From: Eubacterium uniforme
GTDB taxonomy: Bacteria > Bacillota > Clostridia > Lachnospirales > Lachnospiraceae
Assembly: GCF_900167115.1 (NCBI RefSeq)
Contig: NZ_FUXZ01000013.1
Span: 1-64,000, forward strand
Reading direction: 5' to 3'
DNA length: 64,000 bases
The notes beneath the pieces were generated by a model that had not been told where the DNA came from, made no database searches, and worked only from the letters and a program-made list of their open reading frames with translations. How positions within the stretch are numbered: the stretch's first letter is position 1; each line of letters begins with the position of its first letter. The position numbers and the translations under genes were made by a program. This document shows positions 44,262 through 53,302 of the stretch, piece by piece.

Positions 44262-46349
44262 ATGAATGTTTACAAGACAGAAGACATTAGGAACGTAGTA
44301 CTTATGGGCCATGGGGGGGCCGGAAAGACAACAGTAGTTGAAGCATTAGCTTTTTGTACTGGTGCCATAAGCAGAATGGGAAGTGTAGATGACGGAAGTA
44401 CCATTAGTGATTATGACAAGGAAGAGATTAAGAGAAAGTTTTCAATTAATTCTTCAGTAGTACCAATCGAATGGGAAGGTATTAAGATTAATCTTCTCGA
44501 TGCACCTGGTTACTTCGATTTTGTTGGACAGATGGAAGAAGCCATGAGTGTAGCGGATGCAGCGATTATTGTTGTCAATGGTAAAGCAGGTGTTGAAGTT
44601 GGAACAAAGAAAGCTTGGGATATATGTGAACGTAGAAAGATTCCTAGATTGTTCTTTGTTACAGGAATGGATGATCCTAATGCAGATTATTTAAAGATTT
44701 GTGAGGAACTTAAGAGTTTGTACGGAAAGAAAGTTGCTCCTTTCCATCTTCCATTTTGGGAGAATGATAAATTATCAGGATTTGTTAATGTCGTAAAGAT
44801 GGGCGGTAGAAGATTCCTTGAAAAGGGATTATATGAAGATTGCGACATTCCATCAGATGTAAGAGGTGATCTTGATCAGGCAAGAGATATGATTTTAGAA
44901 GCTGTTGCTGAATCTGATGAGGAACTTATGGAGAAATATTTTGCTGGAGAAGAATTCACACAGGAAGAGATTTCAAAAGCACTTAGAACTAGTGTTATAG
45001 AGTGTGATATTGTTCCAGTTCAAATTGGTTCGGGTGTTGATGCACATGGTATGAACATGTTGCTTCAGTCTATTGAAAAATATTTCCCATCACCTGAGAA
45101 GGCAGAAGTATTTAAAAAGGGTACTAATACAGCAACAGGTGAGGAGATAGAAGCTGATAAGGATATTAATAAGGATGTATCAGCGTACGTATTTAAAACC
45201 ATAATGGATCCGTTTATTGGTAAATATTCATTAGTTAAGGTTTGTACAGGTATCTTAAAAGAAGGTACAACAGTTTATAATCCAACGAAAGATGTTGAAG
45301 AAAAACTTAGTAAGTTATATGTGATTAGTGGTAAGAAGGTTACAGAAGTATCTGAACTTTATGCAGGTGATATTGGTGCTATTGGAAAACTTAATTCCAC
45401 TAGAACAGGTGATACACTTGCTACAAAGAAAACACCAATTGCATATCATCCAACAACTATGTCAAAGCCATATACATATAAGGCTTACAGAGCTGTTAAT
45501 AAGGGTGAAGAAGATAAAATCTCACAGGCACTTACTAAGTGTTGTATAGAAGATTTAACACTTAAAGTTGTTAATGATGAAGAGAATCGCCAGAGTTTAA
45601 TTTATGGTATTGGTGATCAACAATTAGATATTTTAGTAAGCAAACTTGAGGAAAAATTCAAGGTTAAGATAGAACTTGATAAACCAAAGATTGCATTTAG
45701 AGAAACGGTTAAAAAGAAAGCAGCCGATGTTCAGGGAAGACATAAAAAGCAGTCAGGCGGAGCAGGTCAGTTCGGTGAAATCGTAATTGACTTCGAGCCA
45801 TCAGGGGATTTAGAGAAACCATATGTTTTTGAAGAAGTTGTAGTAGGTGGTTCAGTACCTAAGAACTTCTTCCCAGCAATTGAGAAGGGAATTGCTGAAA
45901 GTGTATTAAAGGGTCCTTTAGCTGGATACCCAGTAGTAGGTGTAAAGATTACACTTAAGGATGGTAAATATCATCCGGTTGATTCAAATGAAATGGCATT
46001 CAAGATGGCTTCAATTAAAGCATTTAAGGAAGCTATGATGCAGGCGGGTCCAATCTTACTTGAACCAATCGCATCAGTTAAGGTTACTGTTCCAGATTCA
46101 TTTACTGGAGATGTAATGGGTGACTTTAACAAGAGAAGAGGAAGAGTACTTGGTATGAATCCAGATGATAATGGTAACACAGTTGTTGAAGCTGATGTTC
46201 CAATGTCAGAACTTTACGGATACTCAACAACTCTTCGTTCAATGACAGGTGGTATTGGTACATATGAGTATGAATTTGCTAGATATGAACAAGCACCTTC
46301 AGATGTACAGGCCAGAGAAGTTGAAAAGTATCAAAATAAAGACGAATAA
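44262..46349 (+). CDS. Elongation factor G-like GTPase (FusA2 type)
   Basis: 695 residues from the ATG at 44262 (GGAGG upstream; the in-frame ATG at 44247 overlaps that RBS). P-loop GHGGAGKTT (residues 16-24), G3 DAPGYFDF, but the G4 site reads TGMDDPNAD instead of the NKMD of true EF-G. Domains II to V are present, ending with the EF-G C-terminal fold (SMTGGIGTYEYEFARYEQAP). These second-copy EF-G-like proteins do not replace the main translocase; their role is unsettled, with ribosome recycling or stress among the suggestions. It ends with a strong terminator. Confidence 0.85.
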   Translation: MNVYKTEDIRNVVLMGHGGAGKTTVVEALAFCTGAISRMGSVDDGSTISDYDKEEIKRKFSINSSVVPIEWEGIKINLLDAPGYFDFVGQMEEAMSVADAAIIVVNGKAGVEVGTKKAWDICERRKIPRLFFVTGMDDPNADYLKICEELKSLYGKKVAPFHLPFWENDKLSGFVNVVKMGGRRFLEKGLYEDCDIPSDVRGDLDQARDMILEAVAESDEELMEKYFAGEEFTQEEISKALRTSVIECDIVPVQIGSGVDAHGMNMLLQSIEKYFPSPEKAEVFKKGTNTATGEEIEADKDINKDVSAYVFKTIMDPFIGKYSLVKVCTGILKEGTTVYNPTKDVEEKLSKLYVISGKKVTEVSELYAGDIGAIGKLNSTRTGDTLATKKTPIAYHPTTMSKPYTYKAYRAVNKGEEDKISQALTKCCIEDLTLKVVNDEENRQSLIYGIGDQQLDILVSKLEEKFKVKIELDKPKIAFRETVKKKAADVQGRHKKQSGGAGQFGEIVIDFEPSGDLEKPYVFEEVVVGGSVPKNFFPAIEKGIAESVLKGPLAGYPVVGVKITLKDGKYHPVDSNEMAFKMASIKAFKEAMMQAGPILLEPIASVKVTVPDSFTGDVMGDFNKRRGRVLGMNPDDNGNTVVEADVPMSELYGYSTTLRSMTGGIGTYEYEFARYEQAPSDVQAREVEKYQNKDE

Positions 46350-46372
46350 GAATATAACTGAGTTTGAAAAGA

Positions 46373-46415
46373 AACAAGCCTGGTATTACTTCGGTGATAC
46401 TGGGCTTGTTCTTTT
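46373..46415 (+). terminator. Terminator of the EF-G-like gene
   Basis: A 17-bp stem (46373-46389 with 46394-46410, three G-U pairs) capped by a TTCG tetraloop, followed by CTTTT. Confidence 0.9.
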
Positions 46416-46512
46416 GTATAAAGGGTTTTCAATGTTCACAAAGTATAATTTTTGTAGTATAATGTGCGTTGTAACTTTGAAATTTAAGAAGAGAGAATCT
46501 TGGAGTATTGTT

Positions 46513-47991
46513 ATGTTTGAAGATGAAGAGAAAAAATTAAATAATGATACAACAGAAAAAGAGAATAATGAAATTAGTGGTTCGGCGTTAATGGATAGCT
46601 TGAATTCAAATGATAACAAAGAAGTTGACCCAAGTACAAGGGGTAGGCTTATGGTTGAGGAAGGCAGAAAGCGAAGAAGAAAAAGAAAGAATCTCTTTGA
46701 TTTTGGACTTAACCTTTTACAACTTGCCATAGTTGCAGTTTTTGTTATTGGCGTTCTTTCATTTGCTAAGAATAAGCTTGATGCTGAAAGAGATGTTACT
46801 TCAATTGATAAGAAGAATGAAGAAACTGTAACAGGTGAAGATGAAACGGAGACAGGTGCAGGAGCACAATCAGAAGAAAGTTTTAAATTCGAATTAGTTC
46901 TTAATATTAAAAAATATGCACTTATTGTAAATAAAAAGTATAAGGGTAAGGATCCTGAGGTTTTCAAAGTTATGAAGTGTAACATAGGTAATGATGTTAA
47001 GAAGGGTGAATATAAGATAAAAGATAGGTATTCATGGACTCAGACAGGTGACCTTGAAAAGACTAAGGGTAGCACGGCGACTCATCCAGGTAAGGATAAG
47101 ATTGGTTTTTCTACTTATTTTGGTGGGAAGAGTGATGCATATTGGTCACAGTATACTTGCAGATATGCAGAGAATCTTTGGATAGGTTCAGTTTATTACA
47201 CAAATCCATATAAGTATTATATGGTAAAGGAATCCTACGATAAACTTGGTAAGTATGACTTGGATGGTGGATGTATTCAGCTTTGCGTACGAGATGCTAA
47301 GTGGATTTATAAGAATTGTCCGGATGGTACAAAGTTTACAGTTGAAAAGGGCAAGAAGTCTGATAAACTTTCCATGAAGTTTGAGGATATTCCTGAAAGA
47401 TATAAGAAGTGTGGTTGGGACCCTACTGATAGTTCTAAACAAAATCCATATAACAAGGCGTCTAATGGTAATTTAGTTGTTAATGAAAATAAGATTATTG
47501 TAGAGCGTGGTTCTAAAATTGATTATTTAGCAAATGTTTTATTACTTTCGGATAAGGGTAAAGATATCACAAGGAAAGTTAAGTATGATGAAACTACTTC
47601 AGCAGCAGAGGATGAACATGTTGTTGAGTATTCTTACAAGAAGAAAGATGGAACTAAGCTTAAGGCTAAGATAAAATATAAGATTGTTGATACAACACCG
47701 CCTATAGTTAGATTTACAAGTGAAAAGAAAGATGACTATGTGGTTAAGACTAAAGAAAAGTACGAAGATAAATTAACTAATGATAAGTTAAAGAAGGAAA
47801 TAGAAGATAAACTTAAGAAAGTTATTAATGCATCTGATCTTGGATCAAAAGAAGATAACAAAAAAATTGAGTTTAATTATCCAAAGAAAATTAAGTTTGG
47901 AGATAACATAATTAGAATGTCAATTAAGGATTATTATGGCAATGAAACCTGCTTTAATGCAGTAATAAACATAGAATACGAGCCTAAATAA
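46513..47991 (+). CDS. Membrane-anchored L,D-transpeptidase (YkuD) with Ig-like C-terminus
   Basis: 492 residues from the ATG at 46513 (TTGGAG upstream); the longer open frame overlapping the EF-G-like gene is not used. Acidic cytosolic tail, basic RKRRRKRKN stop, membrane helix at about residues 73-91, then a YkuD domain: ALIVNKKYKGKDPEVFKVMKC start, and the catalytic DLDGGCIQLCVRDAKWIY (a variant of SHGCxR with Asp-Gly-Gly before the Cys). The last 150 residues are Lys-rich, beta-stranded and Ig/HYR-like. Probably makes 3-3 peptidoglycan cross-links or attaches proteins to the wall. The missing Ser-His before the Cys is unusual. Confidence 0.8.
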   Translation: MFEDEEKKLNNDTTEKENNEISGSALMDSLNSNDNKEVDPSTRGRLMVEEGRKRRRKRKNLFDFGLNLLQLAIVAVFVIGVLSFAKNKLDAERDVTSIDKKNEETVTGEDETETGAGAQSEESFKFELVLNIKKYALIVNKKYKGKDPEVFKVMKCNIGNDVKKGEYKIKDRYSWTQTGDLEKTKGSTATHPGKDKIGFSTYFGGKSDAYWSQYTCRYAENLWIGSVYYTNPYKYYMVKESYDKLGKYDLDGGCIQLCVRDAKWIYKNCPDGTKFTVEKGKKSDKLSMKFEDIPERYKKCGWDPTDSSKQNPYNKASNGNLVVNENKIIVERGSKIDYLANVLLLSDKGKDITRKVKYDETTSAAEDEHVVEYSYKKKDGTKLKAKIKYKIVDTTPPIVRFTSEKKDDYVVKTKEKYEDKLTNDKLKKEIEDKLKKVINASDLGSKEDNKKIEFNYPKKIKFGDNIIRMSIKDYYGNETCFNAVINIEYEPK

Positions 47992-48000
47992 TATTTACAC

Positions 48001-48028
48001 TTGATATTTGCTAATATTTGGTTAAAAT
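48001..48028 (+). promoter_or_regulatory. Candidate leuS promoter
   Basis: TTGATA (48001-48006), 16 bp, TAAAAT (48023-48028). The 78-base gap before leuS is too short for a T-box, and none is seen. Confidence 0.5.
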
Positions 48029-48069
48029 ATTATCTAGTGATAAAAATATTTTTACAGGAGGATAAAGTT

Positions 48070-50484
48070 ATGTCAGTACCTTATAATCATAAGGAAATTG
48101 AAAAAAAGTGGCGTCTTAATTGGGAAAAGAAACCAGTTAATGTGCAAGATGGAAGTAAGAAGGAATATTACTGTCTAGATATGTTCCCATATCCATCAGG
48201 CAGCGGACTACATGTAGGTCACTGGAGAGGATATGTTATTAGTGATGTATGGAGCCGTTATAAGATGCTAAATGGCTATCATGTAATTCACCCTATGGGA
48301 TGGGATGCATTTGGTCTTCCTGCAGAAAATTACGCAATCAAGATGGGTGTACATCCTAGAGTTTCTACAGCTGAAAATGTAGCTAACATTAAAAGACAGA
48401 TTAAGGAAATCTCAGCAGTTTATGACTGGGATTTAGAAGTTAATACAACTGATCCAAATTATTATAAGTGGACTCAGTGGATTTTCGTTAAGATGTTTAA
48501 GGAAGGTCTTGCTTATCAGAAGGAGATGCCTATTAACTGGTGTCCTTCATGTAAGACTGGTCTTGCTAACGAAGAAGTTGTTAACGGTAAGTGCGAAAGA
48601 TGTGGCGCTGAAGTTACAAAGAAAAACTTAAATCAGTGGATGCTTAAGATTACTAAGTATGCAGATAGATTACTTAATGATTTAGATAAATTAGATTGGC
48701 CTGAAAAGGTTAAGAAGATGCAGACTGACTGGATTGGTAAGTCATACGGTGCAGAGGTTGATTTTAAGTTAGAAAATAGTGATGAAAAGATTACTGTTTA
48801 TACAACAAGACCTGATACACTTTATGGTGCAACATTTATGGTACTTGCACCAGAGCATGAGATGGCTAAGAAACTTGCAACTGCTGAAACAGAGAAGGCA
48901 GTAGAAGAATATATTACAATGGCTGCTAATAAGTCATCAGTAGATAGACTTCAGGGTAAGGAAAAGACTGGTGTATTCACTGGTAGCTATGCTATTAACC
49001 CACTTAATGGAGCTAAGGTACCTATCTGGTTATCAGATTATGTACTTGCTGATTATGGTACAGGTGCTATTATGTGTGTACCTGCTCATGATGACAGAGA
49101 CTTTGAATTTGCTACAAAGTTCAATATTCCTATTATTCAGGTTATAGCTAAAGACGGTAAAGAAATTGAAAACATGACAGAAGCTTATACAGATGCTGTT
49201 GGAACAATGATTAATTCAGGAGACTGGAATGGTATGGAATCAGCCGTACTTAAGAAGGAAGCTCCACATATCATTGAAGAAAAGGGATTTGGTAAGGCAA
49301 CTGTTAATTATAAACTTCGTGACTGGGTATTCTCAAGACAGAGATATTGGGGTGAACCAATTCCTATTATTCACTGTCCTGATTGTGGCGCAGTTCCAGT
49401 ACCAGAGGAAGAACTTCCATTATTACTTCCTGAGGTAGATAGTTATCAGCCTACAGGTACAGGTGAATCACCACTTGCAGATATCGAAGAATGGGTTAAT
49501 ACAACATGTCCATGTTGTGGTAAGCCAGCTAAGAGAGAAACAAATACAATGCCACAGTGGGCTGGTTCATCATGGTATTTCTTAAGATATGTTGATAATA
49601 AGAATGATAAAGAATTAGTTAATAAACAGAAAGCTCATGATTTATTACCAGTTGATATGTATATCGGTGGTGTAGAGCATGCAGTTCTTCACTTACTTTA
49701 CTCAAGATTCTATACTAAGTTCTTATATGATATTGGTGTAGTTGATTTTGAGGAACCATTTGCTAAGTTATTCAACCAGGGTATGATTACTGGTAAGAAC
49801 GGTATCAAGATGAGTAAGTCAAAGGGTAATGTAGTTTCACCTGATGATCTTGTTCGTGATTATGGTTGTGATTCACTTAGAATTTATGAACTCTTTGTAG
49901 GACCACCTGAACTTGATTCAGAATGGGATGAAAGAGGTATTGATGGTGTTTACAGATTCATCAATAGATTCTGGCATCTTGTTGAAGATAACAAGGATTG
50001 TGGTATTGCTGCTACAAAGGAAATGGAAAAGACAAGACATAAACTTGTTTATGATATTACAACAAGACTTGAAGGATTCAGTCTTAACACTGTAGTTAGT
50101 GGATTTATGGAATATAACAACAAACTTCTTGAAATTGCTAAGAAGGAAGGCGGTATTGATAAGGAAACATTAGAAACAATGACAATTCTTATCGCACCAT
50201 TTGCTCCACATATTGCAGAAGAACTTTGGGAAAGACTTGGTCATGAAAATTCAGTATTTGACAATAAGTGGCCAGAGTATGATAAAGCTAAGATGGTAGA
50301 TGATGAGGTTAAGGTTGCTGTTCAGATTAATGGTAAGACAAAGACTGTTATTGAAGTTGCAGCAGATATCTCAAAAGACGATGTTATCGCAAAAGCTAAG
50401 GAAGCACTTGGCGATAAATTATCAGGTAACATCATCAAAGAAATTTACGTACCAAAGAAGATTGTTAATTTGGTAGTGAAGTAA
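48070..50484 (+). CDS. leuS: Leucine--tRNA ligase
   Basis: 804 residues from the ATG at 48070 (AGGAGG upstream). HIGH motif as HVGH (PYPSGSGLHVGHWRGY, residues 38-53), zinc-type Cys clusters (CPSCKTGL...CERCG and CPDCG...CPCCG), the CP1 editing domain (TTRPDTLYGATFMV), and KMSKSKGNVV. Full-length class I synthetase charging tRNA-Leu. The stop codon lies in the first arm of the downstream hairpin repeat. Confidence 0.97.
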   Translation: MSVPYNHKEIEKKWRLNWEKKPVNVQDGSKKEYYCLDMFPYPSGSGLHVGHWRGYVISDVWSRYKMLNGYHVIHPMGWDAFGLPAENYAIKMGVHPRVSTAENVANIKRQIKEISAVYDWDLEVNTTDPNYYKWTQWIFVKMFKEGLAYQKEMPINWCPSCKTGLANEEVVNGKCERCGAEVTKKNLNQWMLKITKYADRLLNDLDKLDWPEKVKKMQTDWIGKSYGAEVDFKLENSDEKITVYTTRPDTLYGATFMVLAPEHEMAKKLATAETEKAVEEYITMAANKSSVDRLQGKEKTGVFTGSYAINPLNGAKVPIWLSDYVLADYGTGAIMCVPAHDDRDFEFATKFNIPIIQVIAKDGKEIENMTEAYTDAVGTMINSGDWNGMESAVLKKEAPHIIEEKGFGKATVNYKLRDWVFSRQRYWGEPIPIIHCPDCGAVPVPEEELPLLLPEVDSYQPTGTGESPLADIEEWVNTTCPCCGKPAKRETNTMPQWAGSSWYFLRYVDNKNDKELVNKQKAHDLLPVDMYIGGVEHAVLHLLYSRFYTKFLYDIGVVDFEEPFAKLFNQGMITGKNGIKMSKSKGNVVSPDDLVRDYGCDSLRIYELFVGPPELDSEWDERGIDGVYRFINRFWHLVEDNKDCGIAATKEMEKTRHKLVYDITTRLEGFSLNTVVSGFMEYNNKLLEIAKKEGGIDKETLETMTILIAPFAPHIAEELWERLGHENSVFDNKWPEYDKAKMVDDEVKVAVQINGKTKTVIEVAADISKDDVIAKAKEALGDKLSGNIIKEIYVPKKIVNLVVK

Positions 50485-50578
50485 ATTCATTAAGAATTTA
50501 CTGAACGTACTTGTGCAAAGTCCAAAGGACTTTGTGTCCCGAAGGGATTAAATCGTTGTATCCTTTACAACGATTTAA
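50481..50578 (+). repeat. Hairpin-array intergenic repeat, copy C1
   Basis: GTAAATTC/GAATTTAC (50481-50501), CAAAGTCC/GGACTTTG (50516-50534), TTAAATCGTTGTA/TACAACGATTTAA (50548-50578). The first arm overlaps the leuS stop codon. Confidence 0.9.
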
Positions 50579-50586
50579 CGGATGAA

Positions 50587-50693
50587 GTAAATTCATTAAG
50601 AATTTACTGAGCGTACTTGTGCAAAGTCCAAAGGACTTTGTGTCCCGTAAGGGATTAAAATTCGGCCAACCGATGCCGAATTTTAACCAGTGA
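50587..50693 (+). repeat. Hairpin-array intergenic repeat, copy C2
   Basis: Direct repeat of C1. The first and central hairpins are identical (50587-50607 and 50622-50640), but the third is replaced by an unrelated, still fully paired stem TTAAAATTCGGC/GCCGAATTTTAA (50655-50686). Confidence 0.9.
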
Positions 50694-50711
50694 AATAGGT
50701 TTTTTAGGTAT

Positions 50712-50750
50712 AGTCTGCAACGTATGTTGCAGACTAGCCTTTATTTTTTG
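50712..50750 (+). terminator. Terminator-like hairpin before the P-type ATPase gene
   Basis: AGTCTGCAAC, loop GTAT, GTTGCAGACT (50712-50735), perfect 10-bp stem, followed by a T-rich run. It may end leuS transcription past the repeats. Confidence 0.65.
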
Positions 50751-50768
50751 ATGGGGTTAGAGAAGGAT

Positions 50769-53129
50769 ATGGGACTTACAACTGAGCAAGCCCTAAAACT
50801 AAAAGAAGAGGGCAAATATAACGGAAATGTTAAAGCAGGCACAAAGACAGTGGGTGAAATACTATTTGATAATATCTTCACCTTTTTTAATGCTGTCAAT
50901 TTAGTGGCTGCTATTTTTGTATTTACAACTGGTTCATACAAAAACATGACTTTTATGTTTGTATGTTTTTGGAATGCAATAGTTGGTATTTTTCAAGAGA
51001 TGAAAGCTAGAAGAACGCTTACAAAACTAAAGATATTACTTAATCCAGTGGCTTTCGTTATTAGAGATGATAAAGAGATTCAAATAAAAAGTGATGATAT
51101 AGTATACGGTGATACTTGTGTTTTTTATGCAGGTGATCAGGTATGTGTTGATGGTAAAGTAATTGAAGGTGAAGGCTTTGTTAATGAAAGTCTACTAACA
51201 GGTGAAAGTATTCCTGTTCCTAAAAAGAAAGATGATAATGTTCTTGCTGGTACATTTGTTGCAGAAGGAAAACTTATAGTTGAAGCAACAGGTGTTGGTG
51301 AGGAAAGTTATACATATAAAATTATTAAAAGAGCTAAGAAATTTAAGAAGAATCGTTCGGAAATAATGTATTCTATTAACTATGTTATTAGGCTTGTAAC
51401 ATTATTTGTTATTCCGGTTGCAACTGGTTTAATATTAAAGCAGCATTTTGTAAGTCATGATTCATATAATGAAATTGTTTTAAGTACTGTTGCTGCAACC
51501 ATTGGTTTTATTCCAAGTGGTTTTGTCCTTTTAACTAGTTTGGTTATGTTTAAGGGTGCGATTAAGTTATCATTTTATAATACATTAGTTCAGGATTTGT
51601 ATAGTACAGAGAAACTAGCTAGAGTTGATACGATTTGTTTTGACAAAACAGGTACACTTACTAAGGGTAGATTTGATGTAACTAAAATTGTTGAAATAAA
51701 TTGTAGCAGGGATGAGTTTGAAAAAGCTCTTAAAGAGTATTCGAATACTGGATTTGATAGGAATTCAACCATTCTTTCAATTAGAGCATATTATTCTGGG
51801 AAAGATTATAACTGGAATTTTATTGATGGAATACCTTTTTCATCAGCTAGGAAGTGGAGTCTTCTTGAATTTAAGGAAGGAACTTATGTACTTGGTGCAC
51901 CTGATGTGTTGCTTTCAGATAAAGAGAAATTTAACAGCAAATACAACCAAGAAATGGTTCATGGTGCAAGAATCATAGCATTTGGCAAATGCGAAAGTTA
52001 TGATAAGGATAAAGAAACATTTGAGGGCTTTAGCCTTATGGGATTAGTTATTCTTAAGGATACACTTAGGGATAATGCAAAAGAAACTATAGAGTTTTTG
52101 GATTCTCAAAAACTTAATATAAAAGTTATTTCTGGCGATAATCCGCTTACTGCTTCAATTGTTGCAACGGAAGCAGGTATTAAGGATGCTGATAAATATA
52201 TTGATGCATCAAGTATTGATAGTATTGAAGATATAAAGGAAGCAGTTGATAAATACACTGTATTTGGTAGAGTTACACCTGAATTTAAACTAAAATTTGT
52301 TCGTGCGCTTCAAGAACAGGAACACATAGTTGCAATGACAGGTGATGGCGTTAATGACGTTATGGCGCTAAAGGAAGCTGATTGTAGTATTGCAATGCAG
52401 TCGGGAAGTAGTGCCGCAAGAGATATTTCAAGTGTTGTTTTACTTGATTCGGATTTTGCTCACATTCCAGAAATCATAAGAGAAGGACGACGTTCAATTA
52501 ACAACCTTGAGCGAAGTGGTGTATTATATTTAACTAAAACAGTTTATGCGATTTTATTAGCATTACTCTTTATTGTTATTCCATATAGTTACCCATTTAA
52601 GCCAATTCAGTATACACTTCTTGGAACTCTTACAATTGGATACCCATCATTCTTCCTTGCGTTTGAACCAAATGATGAAAGAGTAAGGACGGGATTCCTG
52701 TATAATATTTTATTTAAGGCTATACCGAATGGTGCATTAGTTGCAACAAATGTCTGTCTTTCAGCATTAATGGTTTATATCTGGCTACGCTCAGATCTTA
52801 CATTATCAACAATGGCTACACTTACAACTGGTCTTGTATCAATGTTTATTTTTACAGATCTTTGTAGACCATTTACAAGACTTAGATTTTGGGTTACTGT
52901 TTTAGTCCCTATAGTATTTTGGACAGTTTTATTAATACTTCCAGATGTATTTGATGTTATGGGAATTACACTTATGAGATTTTATGGTTCGGTAGTTATT
53001 TTAAGTATTGATTTTGTGATTTACTTATTCTACAGAATGCTCACCAGAAAATTCTTCAATAAGGATAAGTTTAGAGCAAGAATTACGAACTGGCTTAATA
53101 AAAAGGCGAGAAAACAGGCTAAAATGTAA
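50769..53129 (+). CDS. Cation-transporting P-type ATPase
   Basis: 786 residues from the ATG at 50769 (AGAAGGA upstream). Actuator motif LLTGES (about residue 150), phosphorylation site DKTGTLTKG (about 292), hinge GDGVNDVMALKEAD (about 525) and about eight to ten membrane helices. No N-terminal heavy-metal domain and no CPC motif, so not a copper-type pump. The general pattern resembles CtpE-type pumps (calcium-linked in mycobacteria). The transported ion cannot be read from the sequence. Confidence 0.88.
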   Translation: MGLTTEQALKLKEEGKYNGNVKAGTKTVGEILFDNIFTFFNAVNLVAAIFVFTTGSYKNMTFMFVCFWNAIVGIFQEMKARRTLTKLKILLNPVAFVIRDDKEIQIKSDDIVYGDTCVFYAGDQVCVDGKVIEGEGFVNESLLTGESIPVPKKKDDNVLAGTFVAEGKLIVEATGVGEESYTYKIIKRAKKFKKNRSEIMYSINYVIRLVTLFVIPVATGLILKQHFVSHDSYNEIVLSTVAATIGFIPSGFVLLTSLVMFKGAIKLSFYNTLVQDLYSTEKLARVDTICFDKTGTLTKGRFDVTKIVEINCSRDEFEKALKEYSNTGFDRNSTILSIRAYYSGKDYNWNFIDGIPFSSARKWSLLEFKEGTYVLGAPDVLLSDKEKFNSKYNQEMVHGARIIAFGKCESYDKDKETFEGFSLMGLVILKDTLRDNAKETIEFLDSQKLNIKVISGDNPLTASIVATEAGIKDADKYIDASSIDSIEDIKEAVDKYTVFGRVTPEFKLKFVRALQEQEHIVAMTGDGVNDVMALKEADCSIAMQSGSSAARDISSVVLLDSDFAHIPEIIREGRRSINNLERSGVLYLTKTVYAILLALLFIVIPYSYPFKPIQYTLLGTLTIGYPSFFLAFEPNDERVRTGFLYNILFKAIPNGALVATNVCLSALMVYIWLRSDLTLSTMATLTTGLVSMFIFTDLCRPFTRLRFWVTVLVPIVFWTVLLILPDVFDVMGITLMRFYGSVVILSIDFVIYLFYRMLTRKFFNKDKFRARITNWLNKKARKQAKM

Positions 53130-53169
53130 GATATTCATTGAAATATAAGGATAAATATGATATAAATAT

Positions 53170-53275
53170 AGCGATGTAAATTTATCAAGAATTTACAGAG
53201 CGTATATGTGCAAAGTCCAAAGGACTTTGTGTCCCGAAGGGATTAAATCGTTGTATCCTTTACAGCGATTTAACT
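53170..53275 (+). repeat. Hairpin-array intergenic repeat, copy D
   Basis: GTAAATT/AATTTAC (53176-53196), CAAAGTCC/GGACTTTG (53211-53229), TTAAATCGTTGTA/TACAGCGATTTAA (53243-53273); the single change in the last arm keeps a G-U pair. Lies between the ATPase and icd. Confidence 0.9.
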
Positions 53276-53302
53276 AATGACGATTTAGCAGGAGGAATTG
53301 CA

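Noticed and set aside
46249-46512. N-terminal extension of the L,D-transpeptidase into the EF-G-like gene
   Set aside because: It would cross the EF-G stop and a strong terminator; the ATG at 46513 has an RBS and gives a normal cytosolic tail plus membrane helix.
47992-48069. T-box leader for leuS
   Set aside because: The gap is only 78 bases and has no T-box sequence or terminator.
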